64,000 nucleotides of DNA from NCBI GenBank assembly GCA_001596155.1, contig CP014771.1, positions 1,798,001 to 1,862,000 on the forward strand, in the 5' to 3' direction. Every line of letters begins with the position of its first letter. The stretch's first letter is position 1. The DNA is from Hymenobacter psoromatis. GTDB taxonomy: Bacteria > Bacteroidota > Bacteroidia > Cytophagales > Hymenobacteraceae. Below are positions 9,560-18,910 of the stretch, in pieces. The position numbers were made by a program, and so were the translations under genes. The notes under the pieces were generated by a model that was not told the origin of the DNA, did no database searches, and worked only from the letters and a program-made list of their open reading frames with translations.

Positions 9560-11776
9560 ATGCAAACACTTCTAAACACATATTCATTCGCTTCTCATAC
9601 CGCATGGATGCGAATGACCGCTAGGGCCAGCTATGGGCTCTTAGCCAGCCTCACGCTACTGCTATTGCTGGGCTTCGGCAATCAGGCGAAAGCAGCCGAT
9701 TTTGTCCAAAACTCCGTTACGTTCAGTAGCGGTGGGGGCCAATACGGAGGTTCGAATACCACAAATGGCACTTATTATACGAATGTGGCGGGCAGCCCCG
9801 GTCCCAAGTTCACTACTTCCGTCACGAACCTGGGCTCGTTCGACCGCGGCACTGGCTTCCTAACGTTGGGGGCCGCGTCGGTTACGACAGAAGCCAGCAA
9901 CGAAAATATTGTTTCAACGCAGGTATTTTACCGGGTTTACCAGGTTATACCGGGCACCACTACTCCAATAGCTGCAAATCCACCAGCCTCCTCGCCGCTG
10001 GTTCTACTGCAGTCAACTAGTCAGCTAAACAGCACTAACGGCGTTACAACCAGGACCTGGCAATCTACCAACGCGGCTGATATCCTGAATGCTACTCCAG
10101 GGGAGGGTTCCTACGTGCTGGATTTTTTCTTCCAGTTCACTAATAACACGACCACCACTGACTCTAATGGTAATGTCACCACTACTGCTACCACTAAGAA
10201 TGATGACAACAGTGGCAATTTTTACAGCACCACTTTTACGGTAACGGGTAGCGTACCAGCAACCTGGACCGCAGCTGCTAACAACAACGACTGGTCTAAT
10301 GGTAGTAACTGGTCTACGGGAATTCCGCCCGGTAAGACCACCGATGTCACGATTCCTTTTGTTGACCCTTCAGTTAATAAATCTTTTCCTTACCCGGTGG
10401 TTGCCGATGGGCAGCGAGTTCAGGCGCGCACGCTCACTTTAACCCCCGACCCCAATAGCCCCTCGGGAGGCACGGTAACTATAAACGGTGGCGAGCTGCA
10501 ACTGTTTGGTGACCTTAAAGACCCCACCGGGACCGGCCTTTCTCAAAACGGGGGACTGTTCACCCTAGCTGGTGGCAACCAAGCCTTTGACGGTGAAACG
10601 TTCACAGACATTGTGATACAGGGACAAGGTGCTAAAACGCTTAAAAATAAAATGTATGTAACTTCCAGTCTGACGTTTGCTCCTTCTGCCGGGGGCAATA
10701 CACTCATAACTCAAACTGGAAACGCTACTCTTTACAATGTTGAATTAGAATCCGGTGCTGTAGTGAATGGTGAAACTGAGAACAGCTTTGTATTGGGCTA
10801 CATCCGTGTGACTTCACGACCTATGCTACCGAATACTAGCAATGATTTCGGTAATATCGGGGTTTTTCTAACGACTACATCCGGTAGTAATTTCAATATA
10901 ACAACAACTCGTTATACTGGGTATGCCTATAAGAGCGCGGATGGACGGAGTGCTAGTGTAAAGAGAAGCTTTACGTTTTCACCCGACAAGGCAACTTCTT
11001 TCAGCTATATCATCTCAATTCATTACCTCAATTCAGAACTTAATGGCAACACCGGGTCTAGTCTGGTTGTTTTCAGCTCCCCTTCGCGGACATCTAATTT
11101 TACCTATGTTGGTAAAACGGCTTATGACGCGGGCAATCAATTAGTAACGGCTCAAGGAACGGGCACGCTTGCTACTACGTTTATTCTCGCCGAAATCGCC
11201 CCGCTACCCGTTACACTTGTCAGCTTCACGGCTACTGCCACGGCGCAGGGCGCGGCGCTGCTACGCTGGGTTACGGCTACGGAAACCAGCAACCGGGGCT
11301 TCGACATTGAGCGGCAGCTGAATGCTAACGATACCTGGCAGTCGGTGGGCTTCGCGGCGGCAGGTGCCACCACGGGCAGCACCTACGTGTTCACGGACAA
11401 GAGCCTGACGAGCGCGCCGGCTTCGACCCAGGCTTACTACCGCCTGCGGCAGGAAGATTTGGACGGCAAGGTGACGTTCTCGCCGGTGGCGGTTATCAAC
11501 CGCAACGCGGCCATAGCCTCTACGGAGCTCACGCTGAGCCCGGTGCCGGTTGGCGGCAGCGATAACCTGTCGGTAGGGCTGGCGGAAGCCGGGCAAGCCG
11601 GAATTATGGTTGCCGTTATCAACACGCAGGGTCAGCGCCTGCTAAGCTTCACCACGCAGGCCAGCGCCGACGCGGCCCTGAGCCTGCCGGTAACCAGCCT
11701 GGCGGCCGGCGTTTACATCGTGACCGTGCAAGTGCCGGGTCAGGCCGCGCGCCACGCGCGCTTCGTGAAGCTGTAA
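9560..11776 (+). CDS. Large secreted beta-rich protein with T9SS type A sorting domain
   Basis: 738 aa. The chosen start gives a long signal peptide (hydrophobic core LLASLTLLLLLGF, cleavage near QAKAADF). Upstream in-frame residues are hydrophobic but lie over the promoter box, so they were excluded. The body is Thr/Ser/Asn-rich and beta-structured. It has a WTAAANNNDWSNGSNWSTG motif typical of Bacteroidota surface proteins, followed by right-handed-helix-like repeats (GGTVTINGGELQLFGDL). A fibronectin-like segment (LRWVTATETSNRGFDIERQ) precedes the C-terminal sorting domain (LSPVPVGGSD, GVYIVTVQVPG, ARFVKL). It is likely a surface or matrix adhesin; no enzyme motif is seen. Confidence 0.82.
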   Translation: MQTLLNTYSFASHTAWMRMTARASYGLLASLTLLLLLGFGNQAKAADFVQNSVTFSSGGGQYGGSNTTNGTYYTNVAGSPGPKFTTSVTNLGSFDRGTGFLTLGAASVTTEASNENIVSTQVFYRVYQVIPGTTTPIAANPPASSPLVLLQSTSQLNSTNGVTTRTWQSTNAADILNATPGEGSYVLDFFFQFTNNTTTTDSNGNVTTTATTKNDDNSGNFYSTTFTVTGSVPATWTAAANNNDWSNGSNWSTGIPPGKTTDVTIPFVDPSVNKSFPYPVVADGQRVQARTLTLTPDPNSPSGGTVTINGGELQLFGDLKDPTGTGLSQNGGLFTLAGGNQAFDGETFTDIVIQGQGAKTLKNKMYVTSSLTFAPSAGGNTLITQTGNATLYNVELESGAVVNGETENSFVLGYIRVTSRPMLPNTSNDFGNIGVFLTTTSGSNFNITTTRYTGYAYKSADGRSASVKRSFTFSPDKATSFSYIISIHYLNSELNGNTGSSLVVFSSPSRTSNFTYVGKTAYDAGNQLVTAQGTGTLATTFILAEIAPLPVTLVSFTATATAQGAALLRWVTATETSNRGFDIERQLNANDTWQSVGFAAAGATTGSTYVFTDKSLTSAPASTQAYYRLRQEDLDGKVTFSPVAVINRNAAIASTELTLSPVPVGGSDNLSVGLAEAGQAGIMVAVINTQGQRLLSFTTQASADAALSLPVTSLAAGVYIVTVQVPGQAARHARFVKL

Positions 11777-11791
11777 ACTTGATTTGATACT

Positions 11792-11840
11792 AAAAGCAGA
11801 ACGACCAGCCGGGCTAGCCTCGGCTGGTCGTTCTGCTTTT
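11792..11840 (+). terminator. Terminator after the large T9SS protein
   Basis: A 19-bp perfect stem (11792-11810 with 11822-11840) flanked by AAAA/TTTT. Confidence 0.9.
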
Positions 11841-11923
11841 GGGCTACTGGTGAAACACTTGGATTATCTGGTTTCGTGTCGTTGCTTTGCCGGCTCATCT
11901 TGCATAAAGGCACTGTTGGCGGC

Positions 11924-14251
11924 ATGACTACTCCTTTTCTTCGTCGGCTGCCGCTGGTTGGGCTTCTATTGGTTGCCAGCCTGGAGGTATTTCTGGTGCG
12001 TCCGCCCCGGCCAGCGCCGGCTACGGCACCGGGTTCCGAGTTTTCGGCGCAACGCGCGCTCCGCGACGTAGCCGTGATAGCGAGCCAGCCGCACCCGCTG
12101 GGGTCGCCCGCGAATGCTCGCGTGCGGGACTACTTGCTGAAGCGCTGCCGCGAGCTGGGGCTGACGGCAACTGTGCAGGATACCAGCATTGTATTGGCTG
12201 AAAATGGCCAGCTGCTGGCAGGGCGCGTGCAGAATATCATTGCCCGGCTACCCGGCCGGCAGCCGGGCGGCCGGGCGGTGCTGGTGCTGGCGCACTACGA
12301 CTCGCAGCCCCACGCGCCTGGTGCCGGCGACGATGGCGCGGGCGTAGCCGCGATGCTCGAAACCATGCGGGCGCTCCGGGCCGGGCCACCACTTCTGCAC
12401 GATGTTATCTGGCTGTTCAGCGACGGCGAGGAAGCGGGCCTGCTCGGGGCGCGGGCCTACGCGCGCGATACGGCCCGCTTGCGGCGTGAGGTGGGGGTAG
12501 CGCTCAATTTTGAGGGCCGGGGCAACGCGGGTCCCAGCCTGACGTTCGAAGTCAGCCCGCAAAACGGCTGGGTGATGCGTGAATACGCCCGCGCGGTTCC
12601 CTACCCCATCGCCTCGTCGCTGTTCTACGAAGCCTACCGGCACCTGCCGAATGATACGGATTTTACGCCCCTGCGCGCCGCGGGCCTGACGGGACTCAAC
12701 TTCGCGTTTGTGGGCGGCTACCCCTACTACCACAGCCCCGCCGACACGCCCGCGCACCTCGACCTGGGCTCGCTGCAACACCACGGCTCGTATATGCTGA
12801 GCCTGGTGCGGCATTTTGGCAGCATCTCGCTGGCCCAGACCAAGGCCCCCGATGAAACGTTTTTCAACCCGATAGGCCACTGGCTGGTGCACTACCCGGC
12901 CGCCTGGAACCTACCGTTTACCCTGTTGTCGCTCGGCCTGCTGGGGCTGGCTATCGTGGTGGCCTACCAGCGGGGGCGGCTGAGCATCGGCAGCCTGCTG
13001 GGTGGCGCGCTGGCCTGGCTGGGCGGGCTGGCGCTCATGCTGGGGGTAGGCTGGGGCTTACTCAAACTAATTGCCGCGCTCTACCCGCAATACGGCGCGT
13101 TCTATGACCAGGCTTCGTACAACGCGCCGGCTTACCAAACGGCGCTGCTGGCGCTGGGCGTGGGCGTTTTCACGGCCTACTATGGGTGGCTGAGCCGCTA
13201 CTTGCGGCCGGGCTCACTGGTGGGCGGGGCGCTGCTGCTGGTGGCCTTGCTGGCAGGGCTGCTGCAATGGCAAGCGTCCTCCTCGGCCTTCCTGCTCACG
13301 CTGCCGCTGCTGGCCGCTACCCTGGCCTGGGGCCTGCGCCTGAGCCAGGCGGCCAGCCCTACCCGCCAACCTGGCATCGGGCTGGGGCAATGGCTGCTGG
13401 CGCTGCCGGCAGTGGCGCTGCTCAGCCAGTTGATAGCCTTGTTTTTCGTGATATTTGGGCTGGGCCTGCTGGTGCTGGTGCCACTGCTGGTGAGCGCGGT
13501 GCTGCTGGGTTTGCTGCTGCCCGTGCTGCTGCCCATCGTGAGCCCGCCCGCGGGGCCAAATCGGCGGGCGGCTATCAGCTGGGCTTTGCCGGCGCTGGCT
13601 TTTGCCGCGGCGCTGGTAGCGCTGGGGGTAGGGCACATCACCCGCCAGCCCACGGCCGACCGGCCGCAGCAGACGTATCTTTTATATGCCCTTGATGCCG
13701 CGCGGCAGCGGGCTTATTGGCTATCGGCCCTGGCCCGGCCCGATGCCTGGACTAGCCACGTTCTGACCCAGCCGCAGTATCAGCCGCTGCCGACGCTCTA
13801 CCCGCAGTCAACCGTGCCCATTCTGCACCAGGCCGCGCCCGTGCTGGCCCTGTCTCCGCCTACCCTCGTCCTTTTGGCCGATGAAAGCACGCCCGCCCAA
13901 CGGCGGCTGCGCGTGCGGCTGGCACCCGGCCGGGCAGACGTAAGCAGCTTAGTAATAAGCATAACCACAGCTACCCGCGTGCAGACGCTGCGTGTGGCAG
14001 GCCAGGCCATAGCGCCCGCAGACTTGCTTCCCAAGGCCGGCACTACCAGCCTTACGTTCTTCGCGCCGCGCGCGGCGGGGGAGCTTATCGAGCTGAGCAC
14101 AGCGGGCAAAGGGCCGGTGCAGCTGGCCGTTACGACGCGCAGCCTGGGCCTGCCCCCCGTGCCGGGCCTACCGCCCCTACCCCCCACTACGGTGCCGGAG
14201 CCCGGCTACAACAGCTTCACTACCCAGGTGCGGCAGGAGTTCCGGCTGTAA
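11924..14251 (+). CDS. Membrane-anchored M28 family metallopeptidase
   Basis: 775 aa. One N-terminal hydrophobic segment (LPLVGLLLVASLEVFLV) is followed by an M28 aminopeptidase-like domain. Its zinc motifs are HYDSQPHAPGAGDDGAG (from about residue 123), DGEEAGLLGARAYA (about 167), EGRGNAG, NDTDFTPL (about 243) and a final YYHSPADT. After residue 315 come about 8-9 transmembrane helices and a beta-rich extracytoplasmic tail. This architecture resembles ERMP1-like/M28 membrane peptidases common in Bacteroidota. The active site faces the periplasm. ATG 11924 was preferred because the longer reading adds a non-signal stretch. The stop is 9 nt from a convergent gene, with no terminator between. 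Confidence 0.86.
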   Translation: MTTPFLRRLPLVGLLLVASLEVFLVRPPRPAPATAPGSEFSAQRALRDVAVIASQPHPLGSPANARVRDYLLKRCRELGLTATVQDTSIVLAENGQLLAGRVQNIIARLPGRQPGGRAVLVLAHYDSQPHAPGAGDDGAGVAAMLETMRALRAGPPLLHDVIWLFSDGEEAGLLGARAYARDTARLRREVGVALNFEGRGNAGPSLTFEVSPQNGWVMREYARAVPYPIASSLFYEAYRHLPNDTDFTPLRAAGLTGLNFAFVGGYPYYHSPADTPAHLDLGSLQHHGSYMLSLVRHFGSISLAQTKAPDETFFNPIGHWLVHYPAAWNLPFTLLSLGLLGLAIVVAYQRGRLSIGSLLGGALAWLGGLALMLGVGWGLLKLIAALYPQYGAFYDQASYNAPAYQTALLALGVGVFTAYYGWLSRYLRPGSLVGGALLLVALLAGLLQWQASSSAFLLTLPLLAATLAWGLRLSQAASPTRQPGIGLGQWLLALPAVALLSQLIALFFVIFGLGLLVLVPLLVSAVLLGLLLPVLLPIVSPPAGPNRRAAISWALPALAFAAALVALGVGHITRQPTADRPQQTYLLYALDAARQRAYWLSALARPDAWTSHVLTQPQYQPLPTLYPQSTVPILHQAAPVLALSPPTLVLLADESTPAQRRLRVRLAPGRADVSSLVISITTATRVQTLRVAGQAIAPADLLPKAGTTSLTFFAPRAAGELIELSTAGKGPVQLAVTTRSLGLPPVPGLPPLPPTTVPEPGYNSFTTQVRQEFRL

Positions 14252-14260
14252 GACGCGCGG

Positions 14261-14851
14261 CTACCAGTTATCGTCGGCCACTTTGCCGCTCACGCGCTGG
14301 CGAATGCTGCTGGCCTGCTGGCGGCCGCTGCGGTAGATGGCGTCGATGGTGGATTGCAGCACCGGGCGGGGGTAGCCGTTGGCATCAAAGGTTAGTGCGT
14401 TGGGCGTCAGGTAATTTTCGATGGGCGTAACGGCGCCCTGGCCCTGGCCGCTGTCGAAGGCAAAGTCGGTGATGATGTAGCGGAAGCGGCCGGGCTTCAC
14501 CTGGATAGTGACGCTGCGCCAGAGCGGCACCTGCACATTGGCCCCCAGCAGATTCTGCATCACCAGCTCGCTGGCCTTGCCGCTCAAAATGCCACCGGCC
14601 TCGTCGGCCTGGCTGAGGGTAGGCTTCACGGGGCCGGGCGCGGTGGCAAACCACTCTCTGGCGCGGGCGTAGAGCTGGGCCTGGGTAGCGCCCGGCACCT
14701 GCACCACCGCCCGAAACGACACCTTGCCGGTGGCCGAATCCGTGGGCAGCGGGTTGACCCAGCCACGCGGCCGGGGCAGCTTCAACTGGGTTTGCGCGGC
14801 GGCAGGTGAGCCCGCGCCCAGTAGCGCGAGCAGAAGGAGAACGTATTTCAT
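14261..14851 (-). CDS. DUF4468 domain-containing exported protein
   Basis: 196 aa with a clear signal peptide (MKYVLLLLALLGAGSPAAAQ). The mature part follows the DUF4468 pattern: FRAVVQVPGATQAQLYARAREWF, GILSGKASELV, an even-spaced beta stretch (VTIQVKPGRFRYIITDFAFD) and a C-terminal helix. DUF4468 has a TBP-like fold, is found almost only in Bacteroidota envelope proteins and has no known activity. The gene is monocistronic and convergent with the M28 peptidase gene. Confidence 0.8.
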   Translation of the reverse strand: MKYVLLLLALLGAGSPAAAQTQLKLPRPRGWVNPLPTDSATGKVSFRAVVQVPGATQAQLYARAREWFATAPGPVKPTLSQADEAGGILSGKASELVMQNLLGANVQVPLWRSVTIQVKPGRFRYIITDFAFDSGQGQGAVTPIENYLTPNALTFDANGYPRPVLQSTIDAIYRSGRQQASSIRQRVSGKVADDNW

Positions 14852-14978
14852 AAGCTGGGTTTACGCAAAGCAGCTGCGGCGGGGTTGTGCGGCACGAAGC
14901 GGCCGGCAGCCAGGCACTTTGCAACTATCCTTCCAATTCGCAATGCCAGGGCACCAGCGCTGTTTTATACTCCTCGCG

Positions 14979-15070
14979 AAGTAGGGTGCGGGGCTTACCC
15001 CCGCCCATCGTTGAACATTTAGCGCTGGATTTGTGCAACGACGGGCGGGGGCAAGCCCCGCACCCTACTT
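14979..15070. repeat. Long palindromic repeat with GTAGGGTGCGGGGCTT ends
   Basis: Inverted arms of 35 bp (14979-15013 and 15036-15070, three mismatches or fewer by eye) around a 22-nt centre. No coding potential. It has the size and ends of a dispersed palindromic (REP/MITE-like) element. It lies between a gene start and a terminator. Confidence 0.75.
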
Positions 15071-15105
15071 TTGTTCGCAGACCATTTCGCGACGATTATA
15101 CCACT

Positions 15106-15144
15106 AAAAAAGCCCGCCAGACGCAAGGTCCGGCGGGCTTTTTT
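15106..15144. terminator. Bidirectional terminator downstream of the alcohol dehydrogenase
   Basis: A 13-bp stem AAAAAAGCCCGCC / GGCGGGCTTTTTT with a 13-nt loop. On the minus strand it would end transcripts from the dehydrogenase gene, whose stop is 285 nt away. Confidence 0.75.
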
Positions 15145-15429
15145 GGTATTTACTTTTCAAGTACGCTAGTTAAAGCTATGTCCTTTAGGGCAAGACTTTA
15201 GTTGCTACTCACTTTTGCCGGTCTTGTTCAGGCAAGGCTGTTTAATTTTTGATTGTCAGTTAGTTATTGCTATTTGCTCAATGACCGACGCCAGCGTTTA
15301 GCCAGCAGAATTTTATTCTAAAGCGACCCACTTTCAGTGGCTTCTTTCAGTCGGCTTTAGCCGAAACCGCCGAATTCCATTCGCTTTCAAACCTATGGAC
15401 TTACAGTCCATAGTCGTTTAGTACGGGCG
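15145..15429. other. Intergenic region with small hairpins
   Basis: 285 bases without a gene. It holds short perfect hairpins, such as TATGGACT-TAC-AGTCCATA near 15394-15412 and CGGCTTTAGCCG near 15353-15364. These resemble remnants of palindromic repeats or the 3' untranslated region of the dehydrogenase gene. Confidence 0.45.
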
Positions 15430-16479
15430 TTAATTCAGCGACGCCACGTCAATCACGAAGCGGTATTTCACGTCGCCTTTCAGCATGCGCTCGTAGGCTT
15501 CGTTGATGTGCTGGATATCAATCAGCTCAATATCCGACATGATATTGTGCTCGGCGCAGAAGTCGAGCATTTCCTGCGTTTCGGCGATGCCGCCGATGAG
15601 CGAGCCGACCATGCGGCGGCGCTTGGCGATGAGGTTGAAGGCGTGCAGGTGCGGCGCTTCGGAAGGCACGCCCAGCAGAATCATGGTGCCGTCGAGGCGC
15701 AGCAGGTTCACGTAGGCACCCAGGTCAAGTTGGGCCGATACGGTGTTGATAATGAAGTCGAAGTAGTTGCCCACCGCCTTCAGCTGCTCCTTGTCTTTGG
15801 TCACCACAAACTTGTGGGCACCCAGGGCTTTGGCATCGGCTTCTTTGCCGGCCGAGGTGCTGAGCACGGTTACTTCGGCGCCGAGGGCAGCGGCGAATTT
15901 CACGGCCATGTGGCCGAGGCCGCCCAGGCCCATTACGGCCACGCGGTGGCCGGCGCCTACTTTCCACTGGCGCAGGGGCGAGTAGGTGGTGATGCCGGCG
16001 CACAGCAGCGGGGCCACGCGGGCCAGGTCGAGCTTCTCGCTCACCTGAAGAGTATATTTCTCATCGACCACAATCTGCTGCGAGTAGCCGCCGTAGGTGG
16101 GCTGGCCGGTGGCGATTTCGCGGGCATTGTAGGTGCCGACCATGCCGGTGGTTTCGCAATATTGCTCCAGACCTTGCTGGCACGATGAGCACTCGCGGCA
16201 CGAATCGACCATGCAGCCCACGCCGGCTAGGTCGCCCACTTTGAAGCCCTTTACGTGGTCGCCCACGGCCGATACGCGGCCCACGATTTCGTGGCCGGGC
16301 ACCATCGGGAAAATCGAGCCGCCCCACTCATCGCGAATCTGGTGCAGGTCGGAGTGGCACACGCCGCAGAAAAGGATATCGATTTGCACATCGTGCGGGC
16401 CGGGCGCGCGGCGCTCCACGGTAAACGGCTCAAGGGGAATACTGGCGGCGGGGGCCGCGTAAGCTTTAGTGGCAGACAT
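15430..16479 (-). CDS. NAD(P)-dependent zinc alcohol dehydrogenase, YahK/CAD type
   Basis: 349-aa medium-chain dehydrogenase/reductase. It has catalytic zinc ligands Cys41 (CGVCHSD) and His63 in the GHE motif, with the structural zinc set Cys94, Cys97, Cys100 and Cys108 (CRECSSCQQGLEQYC). A Rossmann motif GLGGLGHM follows near residue 180, and the C-terminal part ends INEAYERMLKGDVKYRFVID. Length and sequence closely follow E. coli YahK, an NADPH-dependent aldehyde reductase, so aldehyde-to-alcohol reduction is the likely reaction. It is a monocistronic gene with a distal terminator. Confidence 0.9.
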   Translation of the reverse strand: MSATKAYAAPAASIPLEPFTVERRAPGPHDVQIDILFCGVCHSDLHQIRDEWGGSIFPMVPGHEIVGRVSAVGDHVKGFKVGDLAGVGCMVDSCRECSSCQQGLEQYCETTGMVGTYNAREIATGQPTYGGYSQQIVVDEKYTLQVSEKLDLARVAPLLCAGITTYSPLRQWKVGAGHRVAVMGLGGLGHMAVKFAAALGAEVTVLSTSAGKEADAKALGAHKFVVTKDKEQLKAVGNYFDFIINTVSAQLDLGAYVNLLRLDGTMILLGVPSEAPHLHAFNLIAKRRRMVGSLIGGIAETQEMLDFCAEHNIMSDIELIDIQHINEAYERMLKGDVKYRFVIDVASLN

Positions 16480-16563
16480 TAATGGCTGGTTTTAGTGAAA
16501 AATGCCTACAAAAACGCCGCGACGGCCCGGTGGGCAGCGGCGGCGCTTAGGTAGGGTTACGGG

Positions 16564-17250
16564 TTAACCAGCCGGGGCGGGCAAAGGTTGGGGCTGGGCC
16601 AGGGCTTCGGCCACCAGCCCGCGCATGCGCACCAGCGACTGCCGGGCGAAGCGGCGCTGCAACATGCGCCCGAACACCTTGAAACCCACCCAGTAGAACG
16701 GGTTGCGAATCGTGCCCTTCTGCGACATGGCATGAATGCGAAATTGCACCGCGCCGGTCGCCAGGTTTTTATGCACCGAAAAGTTAATCTGCCCCCGCTC
16801 GAAGTGGCCTTCGAGGGTGCGGTAGCCGTAGCCCCACACCCGCTCAGCGCCGCCGGAGGAGGGTAGGGCGGCCTCGTCCACCACATCCACGATGCGCACG
16901 CCGAAGAAAAAATGAAACACCAGAAACTGCGCCCGCAGCACCATCACGCGCTCGTCCAGCGGCTGGCTGGGGTCAAAATAGCCGGTTATCAGGTTGGGCG
17001 GCGGGAAGGCGTAGCGGCGCATAATGTCCTGAGCGGCCGCAAACGCGCCGGCCGGCGCGGGTGGGCCGGGGGCTTCGGCAGGCAGGTCGGTGGCGTAGTC
17101 GTCGAGGCGCCAGCCGCTGGCCGCCGTGTAGGCGTGCTGGTCGTCGGTGTCGTAGTTGACCTTGGTATGCGCGTACGTGGCGAGCCGGTCGCGGTATCGC
17201 CGCCAGGCAGCGGGGGGGGTAGGGGCGGGCAACGGCAGGGGGCTACTCAT
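16564..17250 (-). CDS. DUF1990 family protein, second gene of a pair
   Basis: 228 aa from ATG 17250. The DUF1990 (YndJ/UPF0548-like) signature is visible: the VWGYGYRTLEGHFERGQINF strand pair, then SVHKNLATGAVQFRIHAMSQ and a C-terminal helical segment (RRFARQSLVRMRGLV). The ATG overlaps the end of the upstream gene by 8 nt, implying translational coupling. Its neighbour belongs to the same family, so the two products may form a heteromer or be a split duplication. No catalytic residues are known for the family. The longer frame to 17277 would overlap more and is less likely. Confidence 0.78.
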   Translation of the reverse strand: MSSPLPLPAPTPPAAWRRYRDRLATYAHTKVNYDTDDQHAYTAASGWRLDDYATDLPAEAPGPPAPAGAFAAAQDIMRRYAFPPPNLITGYFDPSQPLDERVMVLRAQFLVFHFFFGVRIVDVVDEAALPSSGGAERVWGYGYRTLEGHFERGQINFSVHKNLATGAVQFRIHAMSQKGTIRNPFYWVGFKVFGRMLQRRFARQSLVRMRGLVAEALAQPQPLPAPAG

Positions 17251-17818
17251 GCGAAACCTGCTGACTGGTGGTGCCATCGAGGGCGCGGCGCACGGTTTCG
17301 ACTACCACCGGGCCCAGCGCCTCGCCGCCGCTGGCCTGGCCCACGCGCTGGCAAAACTCGACCCAGGTGGCTTCCTGCATCAGCCGGCCGCCGCCGAGCG
17401 TGTCGTAGGCGAAAGCCACCAGCCCGTCGCGCGAGCGGGCCAGCGAGTGAATCTCGAAGCGCAACGCATCAGGATAATTGTCCAGGGCGTGTACTTCGAA
17501 GCGAATGCGCCCGGCCTCGGGATGGCCTTCGAGGGTCACGAACTCAAAAAACGTGGCCCCGACCTCGGTCACGCGCACGCTGCCGTTCCAGGGACCCAGA
17601 ATTTTGATGTGGAACTCGTCGCCGACGCGCAGCTGGCCGCGCTCGCCGTTGGTTTGCTCAAAATCGGCCAGCAGGCCCGGCGAAAACTGCGGCAAATCGG
17701 CCTGCACCAGCGCCATTATCTGCGCGGGCGGGTGATGCGGGCGCGCCACATCGAGGTAGTAGCGGCGCTCCAGGGCCGGGCCATCGCCACGGGCGGCCGG
17801 CTGCTCGGGATGAGACAT
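17243..17818 (-). CDS. DUF1990 family protein, first gene of a pair
   Basis: 191 aa. It has the core DUF1990 strands, GPWNGSVRVTEVGATFFEFV followed by TLEGHPEAGRIRFEVH, and a closing helix (GGRLMQEATWVEFCQRV). No signal peptide is present, so it is probably cytoplasmic. It is followed by an overlapping second DUF1990 gene. The upstream 170 bases are AT-rich and contain repeated TTTTTAATT words flanking the divergent endonuclease V gene. Function is unknown. Confidence 0.75.
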   Translation of the reverse strand: MSHPEQPAARGDGPALERRYYLDVARPHHPPAQIMALVQADLPQFSPGLLADFEQTNGERGQLRVGDEFHIKILGPWNGSVRVTEVGATFFEFVTLEGHPEAGRIRFEVHALDNYPDALRFEIHSLARSRDGLVAFAYDTLGGGRLMQEATWVEFCQRVGQASGGEALGPVVVETVRRALDGTTSQQVSHE

Positions 17819-17991
17819 TTTTATAAGTTAAAAATTAAAAATGCAAAATTAAAAGTTGGAATAAGCAGCTGGAAATACCTGTTGATTCGGCTCCAATTTA
17901 CGTAGCGTAGCCCACGGCAAAAGGTTGTCGGCTACGCATGGCAGCCAGACCCAATTTTTAATTCATAATTCATAATTTTTAATCCAACAGA

Positions 17992-18681
17992 ATGGCCTAC
18001 TTCCGTCCGCCCGGCCCCGCGCCCGACCCGGCGCTGGTGCGCAGCCTCACCGAGCAGCAGCACGAGCTGCGCCAGCGGGTGCGCATGGAGCCCCTACCCC
18101 ACCCGCCGCGCCTGATAGCGGGTTGCGACTCGTCCTTTCCGACGCCCGAAACCATTTTATCGGTGTTCGTGGTGCTGAAATTTCCGTCGTTGGAAGTGGT
18201 GGAGAAGGTCTATAATTACGGCCCGGTGCCGCTGCCGTACATCCCCGGCCTGCTGTCGTTTCGCGAGGCACCTAATGTTATCCAAACCTTTGCCAAGCTC
18301 ACGCACCGGCCCGACGTAATTATGGTGGACGGCCACGGCATTGCGCACCCGCGCCGCATGGGCATTGCCGCGCACCTAGGCGTGCTGCTCGACATGCCCA
18401 CTTTCGGCGTGGCCAAGAACAAGCTGACCGGCACTTTCCAGGAGCCCGCGCCCGAAAAAGGCAGCATCACTCCCCTGCTCGACGCCAAAACCGGCGAGTT
18501 GATTGGCGAAGTTATTCGCAGCAAAGACAAGGTGCTGCCGCTGTTCGTGAGCCCCGGCCACCGCTGCGACCAGGCCACCGCCACGCGCCTCACGCTGGCT
18601 TGCCTGCGCGGCTACAAGCTGCCCGAGCCCACCCGCCTGGCCGACTACTGGGCCGAGGAATTCAAGAAAGAAGTGCGGTAG
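17992..18681 (+). CDS. nfi: Endonuclease V (deoxyinosine 3' endonuclease)
   Basis: 229 aa, the usual length. It acts in repair of deaminated bases, cutting the second phosphodiester 3' of deoxyinosine. Visible motifs are AGCDSSF (Asp46, catalytic metal ligand), YIPGLLSFREAP (wedge region with the conserved Tyr and Glu), PDVIMVDGHGIAHPRRMGIAAHLG and VSPGHRCDQATATRLTL. The start ATG 17992 is the first in frame after a short AT-rich leader. It is divergent from the DUF1990 pair, and its stop is followed by a long palindrome that could act as a transcript end. Confidence 0.93.
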   Translation: MAYFRPPGPAPDPALVRSLTEQQHELRQRVRMEPLPHPPRLIAGCDSSFPTPETILSVFVVLKFPSLEVVEKVYNYGPVPLPYIPGLLSFREAPNVIQTFAKLTHRPDVIMVDGHGIAHPRRMGIAAHLGVLLDMPTFGVAKNKLTGTFQEPAPEKGSITPLLDAKTGELIGEVIRSKDKVLPLFVSPGHRCDQATATRLTLACLRGYKLPEPTRLADYWAEEFKKEVR

Positions 18682-18710
18682 GTGGTGAGTGGTGAAATGG
18701 TGATTAATAG

Positions 18711-18806
18711 AACGTCATTCCGAGCTTGCCGAGGAATCTCGCTCGCGCCGTTCGGGTTTCGTGCCGTTATGCGAGCGAGATTCCTCGGCAAGCTCGGAAT
18801 GACGTT
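18711..18806. repeat. Palindromic repeat, GTCATTCCGAGC family, copy 1
   Basis: Perfect 36-bp inverted arms (18711-18746 and 18771-18806) with a 24-nt centre. The outer sequence AACGTCATTCCGAGC recurs in variant form at four other loci in this window (28342, 32643, 46538 and 52651). Confidence 0.85.
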
Positions 18807-18910
18807 CTTTCGTTTACTGTTCATTGCTCACCGCTCATTACTCATCCGTCCTTAGCTTTACCCAAAGGCTGATTCTAACTTTTTAACAACGCCGGCAAAA
18901 CGCGTTTTTT

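Noticed and set aside
13186..13695. Plus-strand frame within the M28 peptidase membrane region
   Set aside because: Gly/Ala-rich shadow of a GC-rich transmembrane coding stretch.
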